From Tabrizicola sp. (GTDB lineage: Bacteria; Pseudomonadota; Alphaproteobacteria; Rhodobacterales; Rhodobacteraceae), in contig NZ_JALHQD010000002.1 in NCBI RefSeq assembly GCF_022842145.1, forward strand, positions 248,001 through 312,000: DNA of 64,000 nt. The letters are read 5' to 3'. The notes under the pieces are model-generated. The model saw nothing but the letters and a program-made list of their open reading frames with translations, searched no databases and was not told where the DNA came from. Positions 46,050 through 54,442 of this stretch are shown piece after piece. Positions within the stretch are counted from its first letter, which is position 1. Each line of letters starts with the position of its first letter. The position numbers and the translations under genes were made by a program.

Positions 46050-46847
46050 CTAGGGCTTCGGGCCGGGCTTGGAAAGCCGGGCGAACCGCGATGTTATCGC
46101 CTTCAGCTCGGCGTCCAGCCCGTAGGGCGGGTTGACGATGAAAAGGCCGGACCCCTCCATCCGGTGCCCGTCGCGCACCGGCGGGAATCGGATCTCGTGG
46201 CGCAGGCCCTCTGGAAAAGCGGTCTCCAGCGCGCGCAGCATCGGACCGTGCGGGGCGCCCTTCAGCACCGGATACCAAAGGATCAGGATGCCCACATTCC
46301 ACTTGCGGTGAATGCTGGCCATGTGGCGCGGGATCGCCTCGTAATCGGCCTTCACCTCATAGGAGGGGTCGATCAGCATCAGTCCGCGACGTGGCGTCGG
46401 CGGCGTCAGCGCCAGCGCCATCTCGAACCCGTCCTGCTGGTGGACATGAGCGCCCCAGTCCTTCGCCTCGACCTTGAGGTGCGCGACTTCCTGCGGGTGC
46501 AATTCGGCCAGGTGAAGGCTGTCCGTCTCGCGCAGACCGAGGGCCGCGATCAGCGGCGACCCCGGGTAGGCCATCGGCCCATAGGCGGCCCGCGCTTCCT
46601 CCAGCCGCTGCCGGTAGGGGTGGTCGGGCGGAAACAGCGCCTCGGCCAGCGCGATCCCCGCCGCTGCTTCGCCGGTCTTCACTGCCTCGTCGGCCCCAAG
46701 ATCATAGACCCCGCGGCCGGCGTGGGTCTCGATATAGGTCAGCGGCTTGTCCTTGCGGGTCAGGTAATCCAGCACCCAGGCGAGCGTCGCGTGCTTCTGC
46801 ACGTCGGCCAGATTCCCGGCGTGGTAGAGGTGTTGATAGGACAGCAT
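46050..46847 (-). CDS. rlmJ: 23S rRNA (adenine2030-N6)-methyltransferase
   Basis: 265 residues. The N-terminus MLSYQHLYHAGNLADVQKHA is diagnostic. THAGRGVYDL forms the SAM-side motif, and the N6-adenine catalytic motif DPSYE starts at D160. A second NPPYG near the C-terminus is also seen. It methylates A2030 in 23S rRNA. Confidence 0.95.
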   Translation of the reverse strand: MLSYQHLYHAGNLADVQKHATLAWVLDYLTRKDKPLTYIETHAGRGVYDLGADEAVKTGEAAAGIALAEALFPPDHPYRQRLEEARAAYGPMAYPGSPLIAALGLRETDSLHLAELHPQEVAHLKVEAKDWGAHVHQQDGFEMALALTPPTPRRGLMLIDPSYEVKADYEAIPRHMASIHRKWNVGILILWYPVLKGAPHGPMLRALETAFPEGLRHEIRFPPVRDGHRMEGSGLFIVNPPYGLDAELKAITSRFARLSKPGPKP

Positions 46848-46939
46848 GAGTCTGACTACCCGCCCCGCCGCCGGGCTGCAACCGGGTTGAAGCTTCCGCG
46901 TTGTGGGCGTAGGACCGGCAAAAAGGGACTAGGACAGTC

Positions 46940-47602
46940 ATGGAAATCTTCACCTACGAGGGGTTCATCGCCCTGATGCAGGTCATTGGCATCGACCTGG
47001 TGCTGGCCGGTGACAACGCCATCGTGATCGGCCTTGCCGCCGCCGGTCTTGCGAAAGAGCAGCGGGCCAAGGCGATCCTGGTCGGCATCGCGGCCGCCAC
47101 CGTCATGCGGATCGGCTTCGCGCTGGTCACGACCCAACTTCTGGCGATCGTCGGCCTGCTGCTTGCTGGTGGTATCCTGCTTCTGTGGGTCTGCTGGAAG
47201 ATGTGGCAGGAACTGCGCGCCGGGGCGCACGAGCATGACATCGAGGCGGTCGAGGCGCTGACGAACGTCGACATCGACAAGGACGGCGCCATCGCCGACA
47301 ACGCGCCGAGGAAGACCTTCCGGCAGGCGGCGACGCAGATCGTGGTCGCGGACGTGTCGATGAGCCTCGACAACGTCCTGGCCGTGGCGGGCGCCGCGAA
47401 GGACCACCCGACCGTGCTGGTCATCGGTCTGGTCCTGTCGATCGCGATGATGGGCCTCGCTGCCAGCTACATCGCGAACCTGCTGAACAAGCACCGCTGG
47501 ATTGCCTATATCGGTCTGCTGATCATCTTCTACGTCGCGCTGAAGATGATGTGGGAAGGCTGGCACGAGGTGGAGCCGGTGCTGCTGGGCTACCTCGGCT
47601 GA
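46940..47602 (+). CDS. TerC/YjbE-family integral membrane protein
   Basis: 220 residues, about seven helices. Family intramembrane acidic motifs are D19-LVLAGDNA and D138-VSMSLDNV (D144, N145). TerC-family proteins are implicated in metal (for example Mn) export and membrane insertion; which holds here is unknown. Only 92 bases lie upstream, and no Mn riboswitch was recognised. A cytoplasmic acidic loop (NVDIDKDGAIAD) lies between helices 3 and 4. Confidence 0.87.
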   Translation: MEIFTYEGFIALMQVIGIDLVLAGDNAIVIGLAAAGLAKEQRAKAILVGIAAATVMRIGFALVTTQLLAIVGLLLAGGILLLWVCWKMWQELRAGAHEHDIEAVEALTNVDIDKDGAIADNAPRKTFRQAATQIVVADVSMSLDNVLAVAGAAKDHPTVLVIGLVLSIAMMGLAASYIANLLNKHRWIAYIGLLIIFYVALKMMWEGWHEVEPVLLGYLG

Positions 47603-47859
47603 CCACGCGCGGGCGGGTTGGCGGGCCTTTGGAAATCAAGGGCTTGGCTGCGGGCGTTCAGGATCGCTTAACCAAGGGGCCGGGGCCGTAGAGGCCTCGG
47701 TCCTTTGCTTTTCGGGGTGGGGAAGGCTGCCTTAGAATGTCGCGGACCCTGTCAAGATTGCCCGCGACCTGGAAATCCAAGATGCGCCTGTTGCACCTTG
47801 TGCCATCACGCTCGCTCTGCACCCCACACTTGCGGCGTCCTGCGGACCGAGGGCGCGGG

Positions 47860-48120
47860 GCTATCGCTGTCGGTCAGCTTTGAAGGGAAGTCGAGGGGAC
47901 CACGGGCTGCAACCGGTTTACCGGAACGGCGGAGATGGACGCCGAAACTTTTATCCTCGGGCCGCTGGCGGTTACCGAGATGGCCTGCGTGGAGCCGGAG
48001 AAGATGGACCGGGAGGCCGCCTGGCTGAAGGCGCTGGGCGAGGTGCGGGGGTTCGTCGCCTCGCCCGAGGGGCTGTGGCTGCGGCGGGAGGACGGGTCGG
48101 TGGCGGTGTGTTTGTGGTGA
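47860..48120 (+). pseudogene. frameshifted remnant of a META-domain (HslJ-like) gene
   Basis: Plus-strand frame from 47881 reads, after a TGA, VEGTTGCNRFTGTAEMDAE, then LGPLAVTEMACVEPEKMDRE, and ends LWLRREDGSVAVCLW. These are the GCN, TxMAC and dG-L-L features of META-domain lipoproteins. The immediately preceding strand (LSVSFEG) is in another frame, so a frameshift lies near 47885, and the rest of the N-terminal domain and signal peptide is absent. An ATG at 47935 could still make a 61-residue piece, which would not fold as META. Best read as a decayed gene. Confidence 0.6.
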
Positions 48121-48350
48121 GGGGAGTCGGATCGGAGAACAGTCCAGTAAATCGTTCTTCCGTCGAACGCCCGAGCAAACCTGCGAGGGCTGGGAGAGTC
48201 GGCCTGAAGCCCGACCTACGCCACGCCGGGGTCAAAGCTGACCGCGACAGGCACGCGGGGGTGGGGCGACCCTGTCGCGCCCGCCCCCGGGGGGCGGGTC
48301 GGGCGCAGTCGGATTTTCTTTGGGCAAATCTGACGGGGTCCAAGAATCCC
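48121..48350. other. non-coding stretch before the AT-rich island
   Basis: No gene seen. It contains a hairpin-like element GTCGGCCTGAAGCCCGAC (48199-48216) with the flanking repeat AAGCCCGACCTACGCC (48207-48222). Base composition shifts from GC-rich to AT-rich near 48310-48350. Confidence 0.5.
48207..48222. repeat. dispersed repeat (AAGCCCGACCTACGCC)
   Basis: 15 of 16 bases match the element at 31155-31170. Its left neighbour GTCGGCCTGAAGC makes an imperfect hairpin. Confidence 0.3.
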
Positions 48351-48929
48351 CTATCGATCCAGAGCCCACTTCCCCTCTCCGCTCGTTATTTCTTTCGAAG
48401 TTCCTATGTCACCATTGTCGATAGCGATAACAATTCCTGTCAGAATTCTAAGAATTCGATCAGCGTCATTAAGAATGCTTATCACTAACTCTCGGTCGAT
48501 CTTGGATTCCTCTGGAATGTATTCGAAGTTGCCTCCATTCTTCTTCTTGTGCGTGTATAGAACCCGTAGTTTTCCAGCTTCTTCCGAGTTAAAGAATGCA
48601 CCGTGGACCGCAATATGCCTATTTGCTGAATATCGGTCAATCCAGTCTACAAGCTCTCTGAACTGCGACGGCAACGGATCAGGCAGACTCTCAGAGCATT
48701 TCCGCAGAATCGGGAGCAAATCAGAAGTCTTAACTTTCCTCAGCTTATGAAACCGATCTCTCCACTCGATCGACGGGGGCCGAAAGCCTTCAATTGCACA
48801 AATGAAGTCGCATGCCGTGAGCTCAATATGCGCGCAAGTTTGAAGGTAGGCACCAAGATCGTATAGGAATTGATCGGGCAACGTCTCATTGATAAGAAGC
48901 TTATTCTTCAAGTTGCCTTCTGGCTCCAT
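48351..48929 (-). CDS. HEPN-like protein of unknown function on an AT-rich island
   Basis: 192 residues. Helical, Lys/Asn/Ile-rich, with no signal or membrane segment. NRHIAVHG (R104 to H109) fits the RxxxxH motif of HEPN-domain ribonucleases, in a helical context (FRELVDWIDRYSANRHIAVH). The codon and base use is far more AT-rich than flanking genes, pointing to recent transfer. Possible roles are stress or phage-defence RNA cleavage, but no partner (such as a nucleotidyltransferase antitoxin) is seen. Shine-Dalgarno GAGAGG lies before the ATG. Confidence 0.7.
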   Translation of the reverse strand: MEPEGNLKNKLLINETLPDQFLYDLGAYLQTCAHIELTACDFICAIEGFRPPSIEWRDRFHKLRKVKTSDLLPILRKCSESLPDPLPSQFRELVDWIDRYSANRHIAVHGAFFNSEEAGKLRVLYTHKKKNGGNFEYIPEESKIDRELVISILNDADRILRILTGIVIAIDNGDIGTSKEITSGEGKWALDR

Positions 48930-48949
48930 GTTGGCCTCTCACCATTGGA

Positions 48950-50593
48950 TCAAACCAACCTACTCACCTCTACCGCCGCCCGCACAAAATCGGCGAACAG
49001 CGGGTGCGGGGCGAAGGGTTTCGATTTCAGCTCGGGGTGGAACTGGACGCCGATGAACCAGGGGTGGTCCTTGACCTCGACGATCTCGGGCAGCTTGCCG
49101 TCGGGGGACATGCCGGAGAAGATCAGGCCGCATTTTTCCAGCTGGTCGCGGTACTGGATGTCGACCTCGTAGCGGTGGCGGTGGCGTTCCTCGATCACGT
49201 TGGAGCCGTAGATCCGGGCCACGGCGGAGCCTTCCTTCAGGTTCGCGGTATAGGCCCCGAGGCGCATCGTGCCGCCCTTGGCGTCGGTCGATTTGCGGGT
49301 GACGGTGTGGTTGCCCTGGACCCATTCCTTGAGGTGGTAGACGACGGGCGTGAAGCGCTTTTCACCGGCTTCGTGGTCGAACTCCTCGGACCCGGCATCC
49401 TTGAGACCGACAAGGTTGCGGCTGGCTTCAATCACGGCCATCTGCATGCCGAGGCAGATGCCAAGGTAGGGGATCTTCTTTTCGCGGGCGAAGGTCGCGG
49501 CGCGGATCTTGCCTTCGGTGCCACGTTCGCCAAAGCCACCGGGGACGAGGATGGCGTGGAAGTTTTCAAGGTAGGGCGCGGGGTCTTCGCGTTCGAAGAT
49601 CTCGGCGTCGATCCATTCGGCGCGGACTTTCGTCCGGTTCGCCATGCCGCCGTGGGTCAGCGCCTCGGCGATGGATTTGTAGGCATCTTCCAGCTGGGTG
49701 TACTTGCCGACGATGGCGACGCGGACTTCGCCTTCGGGGTGCGTCATGCGGTCCATGACGTCTTCCCAGCGGGCGAGGTTGGGCTTCGGCGCAGGCGTGA
49801 TGCCGAAGGCGTCGAGGACCGCCTGATCGAGGCCTGCGTGGTGGTAGGCCAAGGGCGCCTGGTAGATCGTCTTCAGGTCATAGGCCGGGATGACGTGCTC
49901 TTTGCGGACGTTGCAGAAGAGGGCGATCTTTTCCCGCTCACGGTCCGGGATCGGGTGTTCTGACCGGCAGACGAGGACGTCGGGGGCAAGGCCGATCGAC
50001 TGGAGTTCCTTGACGGAGTGCTGGGTGGGTTTGGTCTTCAACTCGCCCGAGGCCGCGAGGTAGGGAAGCAGCGTCAGGTGCATCAGGATGGACTGCCCAC
50101 GCGGGCGTTCGTGGATGAACTGGCGGATGGCTTCGAAGAAGGGCAGGCCCTCGATGTCGCCGACGGTGCCGCCGATCTCGCAGAGCATGAAGTCGACCTC
50201 GGCGTCGCCGATGCGGAGGAAGTCCTTGATCTCGTTGGTGACGTGGGGGATCACCTGGATGGTCTTGCCGAGGTAGTCGCCACGGCGTTCCTTTTCCAGC
50301 ACGTTGGAATAGATCCGGCCGGAGGAGATGCTGTCGGTGGTCCGCGCATGGACGCCGGTGAAGCGTTCGTAGTGGCCGAGGTCGAGGTCGGTCTCGGCCC
50401 CGTCGTCGGTGACGAAAACCTCACCATGCTCGAAAGGCGACATCGTGCCGGGGTCGACGTTCAGGTAGGGGTCAAGCTTGCGCAGGCGGACCGTGTAGCC
50501 GCGGGCCTGCAGAAGCGCGCCCAGAGCGGCCGAGGCAAGGCCCTTGCCGAGGGAGGAAACCACGCCGCCGGTGATGAAAATGTAACGCGCCAA
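48950..50593 (-). CDS. pyrG: CTP synthase
   Basis: 547 residues. The N-terminus [19 protein letters not shown] is the amidoligase P-loop region, with [12 protein letters not shown] following. The C-terminal glutaminase has GICLGMQ (C380) and HPELKSKP. The start is TTG at 50593, with GGGAG upstream and no ATG in the right place. It converts UTP to CTP with glutamine. Confidence 0.97.
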   Translation of the reverse strand: MARYIFITGGVVSSLGKGLASAALGALLQARGYTVRLRKLDPYLNVDPGTMSPFEHGEVFVTDDGAETDLDLGHYERFTGVHARTTDSISSGRIYSNVLEKERRGDYLGKTIQVIPHVTNEIKDFLRIGDAEVDFMLCEIGGTVGDIEGLPFFEAIRQFIHERPRGQSILMHLTLLPYLAASGELKTKPTQHSVKELQSIGLAPDVLVCRSEHPIPDREREKIALFCNVRKEHVIPAYDLKTIYQAPLAYHHAGLDQAVLDAFGITPAPKPNLARWEDVMDRMTHPEGEVRVAIVGKYTQLEDAYKSIAEALTHGGMANRTKVRAEWIDAEIFEREDPAPYLENFHAILVPGGFGERGTEGKIRAATFAREKKIPYLGICLGMQMAVIEASRNLVGLKDAGSEEFDHEAGEKRFTPVVYHLKEWVQGNHTVTRKSTDAKGGTMRLGAYTANLKEGSAVARIYGSNVIEERHRHRYEVDIQYRDQLEKCGLIFSGMSPDGKLPEIVEVKDHPWFIGVQFHPELKSKPFAPHPLFADFVRAAVEVSRLV

Positions 50594-50743
50594 GGCGGGA
50601 CTCCCGTGTTTACTTGCGCGATTCGGGCAGGGTGGAATCGCGGCACCACGGGAGTCGAGGTATAGCGACTACCGCAAGGGTTAGCAACGCCCGAACGCTA
50701 GATCATGCGGGCGCTTCGATGGATAAAAGCAATCTGTTGTGGA

Positions 50744-51148
50744 TCAGGGATTGGTGGCCGGCGCCGGCTCATCCGCGCGGGGCGGAGTTGCGGGGGCGTC
50801 GGTAGCCGTGCCGGGCAGCGTGAGGTCGGTTCCCGCAAGGCCGCCGCCGGTGGCGGGCGCATCGGTCGCCGGAGCTTCGGTCGCCGTGTCGCTGGCGGCG
50901 CTGTCGACCACGGAGCCGCCTTCGCCACCACGGGTCGCAAGGATGGTCAGCGTGATCGAGGTGATGATGAAGCCGATCGCGAACAGCCAGGTCAGCTTGG
51001 TCAGCGCCGTGGCCGCGCCGCGGGCCGACATCGTGCCGCCGCCGCCCCCGCCAATGCCAAGCCCGCCGCCTTCGGAGCGCTGCATGAGCACGACGCCGAT
51101 CAGGAGGAGCGCGAGGATCAGGTGGATGGTGAGGATGACGTTTTCCAT
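50744..51148 (-). CDS. secG: preprotein translocase subunit SecG
   Basis: 134 residues. Two membrane helices (ILTIHLILALLLIGVVLM and LTWLFAIGFIITSITLTIL) flank the Gly-rich loop GGGLGIGGGGGGTMSARG, which is diagnostic. The C-terminal ~50 residues are a Pro/Ala/Thr-rich tail, longer than in enterobacterial SecG but common in Rhodobacterales. Precedes pyrG on the same strand, as in many alphaproteobacteria. Confidence 0.95.
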   Translation of the reverse strand: MENVILTIHLILALLLIGVVLMQRSEGGGLGIGGGGGGTMSARGAATALTKLTWLFAIGFIITSITLTILATRGGEGGSVVDSAASDTATEAPATDAPATGGGLAGTDLTLPGTATDAPATPPRADEPAPATNP

Positions 51149-51304
51149 GGGACTTCCTGAACGCTGACGCGCCTATCTAGGCGGAAGGGGCACGGGGCGC
51201 AAGGGTCTCGTCCCGGAACGGGGGAGCCTTCCTTGGGGCATCGAGCCCCGCGGACGGCGCTGCCGCGGCTGGAGGGTGCGCCGGGGCGCTTGCGGGACGC
51301 TTCG

Positions 51305-51340
51305 GAGCCTCCGGCGGGGATATTTGGGCAAATGTGAAAG
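51305..51340. repeat. 36-base 3'-end repeat, copy A
   Basis: Identical over 36 bases to 58644-58679. It contains the imperfect palindrome ATTTGGGCAAAT and ends 6 bases before the stop of the minus-strand glyoxalase-type gene. A degenerate copy is at 35622. Confidence 0.85.
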
Positions 51341-51346
51341 CGGGGA

Positions 51347-51733
51347 TCAGCTTTCGTGCACGGCGGAAAGCTTGTTGCCGTCGGGGTCGCGGACATAGGC
51401 GGCGAAGAAGGCGGGGCCGTAGGGACGCAGGCCGGGGGCGCCCTCGTCGCTGCCGCCCTGGGCGATGGCGGCGGCGTGGAAGTCGCGCACGGCCTGCTGG
51501 CTGGGGGCAACCAGCGCGGGCATCGAGCCGTTGCCGGTGGTGGCGGGCTTTTCGTCGAACGGCAGGGTGATCCAGAGCCGCGTGCGGTGGTCGTCGGGCA
51601 GGCCGTAGCCGATCTCGGTCGCCTCGGTGGCGCGGCGGACGAGGCCAAGGGGCGCGAGCGCCGCGTCGTAGAAGCGCGCGGCGCGGGCGAGATCATTGGT
51701 GCCGAGGGTCAGGTAGAGGAAAGTATCAGCCAT
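51347..51733 (-). CDS. glyoxalase/bleomycin resistance-fold (VOC) protein
   Basis: 128 residues from MADTFLYLTLG. The VOC-fold paired beta-alpha-beta units include TNDLARAARFYDAALAPLGL and the closing AAYVRDPDGNKLSAV with its conserved metal-site-like DPDGN. I start at 51733, where family sequence begins; its first bases overlap the end of the upstream membrane gene. Substrate unknown. Confidence 0.85.
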   Translation of the reverse strand: MADTFLYLTLGTNDLARAARFYDAALAPLGLVRRATEATEIGYGLPDDHRTRLWITLPFDEKPATTGNGSMPALVAPSQQAVRDFHAAAIAQGGSDEGAPGLRPYGPAFFAAYVRDPDGNKLSAVHES

Positions 51734-52124
51734 TGACCTCGTCCGTGGTCTGCTGTCCCGAGAGACGCTGGCGCAGGATCGACCAGGACATGCCGATGCC
51801 AAGGATCAGCGACAGCACGAGGATCGCCAGCCAGGTGTTCAGCGCCGAGTTGTCGAGGCCGAGGAGGCCCCAGTCGGTCAGCACCCAGAGACCGGCGCCG
51901 AAGATCGCGGCGATGACGATGGCCCCGAGGATGCCGATCGAGCGCATGGTGGCGACAAGATAGACCATCGCGATGACGCCGAGGATCAGCCCGAGAAACA
52001 CCGTCAGCGGCATCTGGTCGGCCCAGTTGTCCTGCGCCCAGGTGGCGAAGTTCCACGGCGTCGGGTTGAAGATCGCCGAGAGCAGCAGGAAGGCGCCAAG
52101 CCAGCGCAGGAGGATGCCCATCAT
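51726..52124 (-). CDS. small integral membrane protein (DUF6524-like)
   Basis: 132 residues. Four hydrophobic helices, with the N-terminal region LLLSAIFNPTPWNFATW and DNWADQMPLTVFLGLILG. I believe this resembles the DUF6524 family found across Rhodobacterales, function unknown. The tail is short and polar, overlapping the downstream glyoxalase-type gene, which suggests one operon. Confidence 0.68.
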   Translation of the reverse strand: MMGILLRWLGAFLLLSAIFNPTPWNFATWAQDNWADQMPLTVFLGLILGVIAMVYLVATMRSIGILGAIVIAAIFGAGLWVLTDWGLLGLDNSALNTWLAILVLSLILGIGMSWSILRQRLSGQQTTDEVNG

Positions 52125-52328
52125 GGTGCCCTTTGGACGTTGTGGTTGCCGCCATGCTAGCCTTGAAGCGATTGGAAGGCCAAGGGGCAGTGTGGACTAC
52201 CCGGTTTCACCGCTTCGGTGTTAGCCGCGGATTGGTCGCGCCGTCGGGCTGGAGCCGCACGAGGCGCGAAGAGCGAGCCCAGACCAGAGCGCCTGCAAGC
52301 GCCCCAACGGTTCGATGTGGCAATGAAA

Positions 52329-52716
52329 GGTCCAAGACCTTGCCGTCTTCCTTGGTGAAGCAGCCGGTCACCGGGGGCAGAAGGTCCAGCACCTCCTCGG
52401 AGGGCGGCAGAGGCGGGAGCCTTTCGGCGTGATCACGCTGGGCCGGTTCAGCAGGATCGAGTGCGCCCCGATTGTATCCAGAAGCTGGGCGTCGGTCAGG
52501 TGGGGTCGGCACGGCCGAGTTCTGCACAGTGCCTGCCCTTTTCACGGATCAGCGCGCAGGCGCTGTCCCGTCGCCTAGGCCAGCGCGCGGATCGCGGGCG
52601 GGACGGTGGGGTTTTCAGATAGTGGATCAACGATGGCTCGATCCCGGCGGCGCGGATCAGGCCAGTGTACTGCGCGAGGTGGCGCAGGCGGTTCTGTGGT
52701 GGATCTTCGTATCCAT
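52329..52716 (-). pseudogene. arsC: broken arsenate reductase (arsC, glutaredoxin-type)
   Basis: Minus strand pieces from different frames line up with ArsC. The ATG at 52716 gives MDTKIHHRTACATSRSTLA, corresponding to the HNPRCSKSRxTL active-site region, then hits a stop. The next frame gives GLIRAAGIEPSLIHYLKTPP. After a further stop come ALIREKGRHCAELGRADPT and, in yet another frame, SEEVLDLLPPVTGCFTKEDGK, which is the ArsC C-terminal end. At least two frameshifts and in-frame stops are needed to join them. The order and spacing fit a full-length gene, now dead. It also explains the otherwise gene-free 52125-52839. Confidence 0.8.
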
Positions 52717-52839
52717 GGGAGGGTTCCGAAGGCGGGTCCATAACAGGTCCATCTCAGCCACCCGCGCATTTGCAGGGTTTCCCCGGCGGCGAGGCGTGGC
52801 TATACCCCGCGTGGTTTGACACGTGACTCGGGGGAATGA

Positions 52840-54132
52840 ATGGCCAACGTCGTCGTGGTGGGTGCCCAGTGGGGCGATGAGGGCAAGGGCAAGCTGGTTG
52901 ACTGGCTCTCCGAACGCGCCGATGTGATCGCGCGGTTCCAGGGCGGGCACAACGCGGGCCATACGCTGGTGATCGGCAACACGGTCTACAAGCTGTCGCT
53001 CTTGCCCTCGGGCATCGTGCGCGGCGGCAAGCTTTCCGTCATCGGCAACGGCGTCGTGGTGGACCCCTGGCACCTGGTGGCCGAGATCGAGAAGCTGCGC
53101 GGGCAGGGGGTGGCGATTTCCCCCGAGAACCTGATGCTGGCCGAGAATGCCAGCCTGATCCTGCCGATCCACGGCGAGCTGGACCGCGGCCGCGAGGCCC
53201 AGACCACGGTGGCAAAGATCGGCACCACGGGGCGCGGGATCGGCCCGGCCTATGAGGACAAGGTCGGTCGCCGGGCAATCCGGGTGGCGGACCTCTTCGA
53301 TGCGGCGACGCTGGACACGCGGATCGGCCGGCTTCTGACGCACCACAACGCGCTGCGGTCGGGGCTGGGGCTGGACCCGGTGGATGCGGCGGCTCTGAAG
53401 GCGAGCTTGCTAGAGATCGCACCGAAGATCAGGCCCTATGCCGGTCCGGTCTGGAAGGTGCTGAACGAGGCACGGCGGGCGGGCAAGCGCATCCTCTTCG
53501 AAGGCGCGCAGGGGTCGCTCCTGGACATCGACTATGGGACCTACCCTTACGTCACCTCGTCGAACACCATCGCGGGGCAGGCGGCGACCGGGACCGGGGT
53601 GGGGCCGACGGCCATCGACTTCGTGCTGGGGATCGTCAAGGCCTACACGACCCGCGTGGGTGAAGGCCCGTTCCCGGCGGAGCTGTTTGATGCGGACGGC
53701 GAGCGGCTGGGCGAGCGCGGGCATGAATTCGGCACCGTCACCGGGCGCAAGCGGCGCTGCGGCTGGTTCGATGCGGTGCTGGTGCGGCAGACCTGCGCCA
53801 CTTCGGGCGTGTCGGGGATCGCGCTGACCAAACTGGATGTGCTGGACGGGTTCAAGACGCTGAAGATCTGCGTGGCCTATGACCTGGGCGGCAAGCGGAT
53901 GGACTATTTGCCGATCGCGGCGGATGAACAGGCGCGTTGCACGCCGATCTACGAAGAGCTGGAAGGCTGGTCCGAGACCACCGCCGGTGCGCGCAGCTGG
54001 GCAGAGCTTCCCGGTGCGGCGATCAAGTATGTGCGGCGGATCGAGGAGTTGATCCAGTGCCCGGTCGCTCTACTCTCCACCTCTCCCGAACGGGACGACA
54101 CGATCCTGGTGACCGACCCCTTCGCGGACTGA
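52840..54132 (+). CDS. purA: adenylosuccinate synthetase
   Basis: 430 residues. The P-loop-like GDEGKGK (12-18) with D13 as base and the conserved H41 (GGHNAGH) are present. [32 protein letters not shown] and [11 protein letters not shown]-type [15 protein letters not shown] are present. It commits IMP to AMP synthesis with aspartate and GTP. The start is the ATG at 52840, with a GGGGGA ribosome site close upstream. Confidence 0.97.
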   Translation: MANVVVVGAQWGDEGKGKLVDWLSERADVIARFQGGHNAGHTLVIGNTVYKLSLLPSGIVRGGKLSVIGNGVVVDPWHLVAEIEKLRGQGVAISPENLMLAENASLILPIHGELDRGREAQTTVAKIGTTGRGIGPAYEDKVGRRAIRVADLFDAATLDTRIGRLLTHHNALRSGLGLDPVDAAALKASLLEIAPKIRPYAGPVWKVLNEARRAGKRILFEGAQGSLLDIDYGTYPYVTSSNTIAGQAATGTGVGPTAIDFVLGIVKAYTTRVGEGPFPAELFDADGERLGERGHEFGTVTGRKRRCGWFDAVLVRQTCATSGVSGIALTKLDVLDGFKTLKICVAYDLGGKRMDYLPIAADEQARCTPIYEELEGWSETTAGARSWAELPGAAIKYVRRIEELIQCPVALLSTSPERDDTILVTDPFAD

Positions 54133-54172
54133 CCGCAAGGCTCCTTTCGGGGGGCGCTGGAAAGGATGGACG

Positions 54173-54418
54173 ATGGCTCTCAGCTACAAGGCCCGCAGGC
54201 GCTGGGCGCTGGTGATCCTGCTTGTCGGGATGCCGCTTTACGTGGTGGCGGCGGTCAATGTGGTCGACCTGTTCGAACGGCCATCGGTGCTGGTGGAACT
54301 GGCGGTCTATGTGGCCCTGGGCTTCCTTTGGATACTGCCGTTCCGCTTCGTGTTCCGGGGGATCGGTCAGGCTGATCCCGATGCGAATAAGACGGACGGG
54401 CAGGACCCATCCGTCTGA
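54173..54418 (+). CDS. DUF2842 family membrane protein
   Basis: 81 residues. Two helices (WALVILLVGMPLYVVAAV and LVELAVYVALGFLWILPF) and the FRFVFRGIGQADPDA tail match the small DUF2842 family of alphaproteobacteria, function unknown. It lies after purA in the same direction. The end runs into a terminator-like hairpin. Confidence 0.85.
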   Translation: MALSYKARRRWALVILLVGMPLYVVAAVNVVDLFERPSVLVELAVYVALGFLWILPFRFVFRGIGQADPDANKTDGQDPSV

Positions 54419-54422
54419 TCTT
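54391..54422. terminator. terminator-like hairpin between convergent genes
   Basis: GACGGACGGG / CCCATCCGTC with loop CAGGA, one mismatch in ten, followed by TGATCTTTCT. It overlaps the DUF2842 stop and faces the gene ending at 54443, so it may act in both directions. Confidence 0.45.
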
Positions 54423-54442
54423 TCTCAAATTACTTGGTTAAT

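Noticed and set aside
46848-46939. Mn (yybP-ykoY) riboswitch before the TerC-family gene
   Set aside because: Only 92 bases are available, and the paired conserved stems were not found.
47935-48120. Intact 61-residue small gene (ATG 47935)
   Set aside because: It covers only the C-terminal half of a META domain, and the conserved GCNRF segment lies upstream of the ATG. Treated as part of a pseudogene.
52657-53346. 229-residue minus-strand ORF opposite the purA start
   Set aside because: Only its last ~20 codons (DTKIHHRTACATSRSTLA) make sense, as the arsC relic; the rest is purA antisense.
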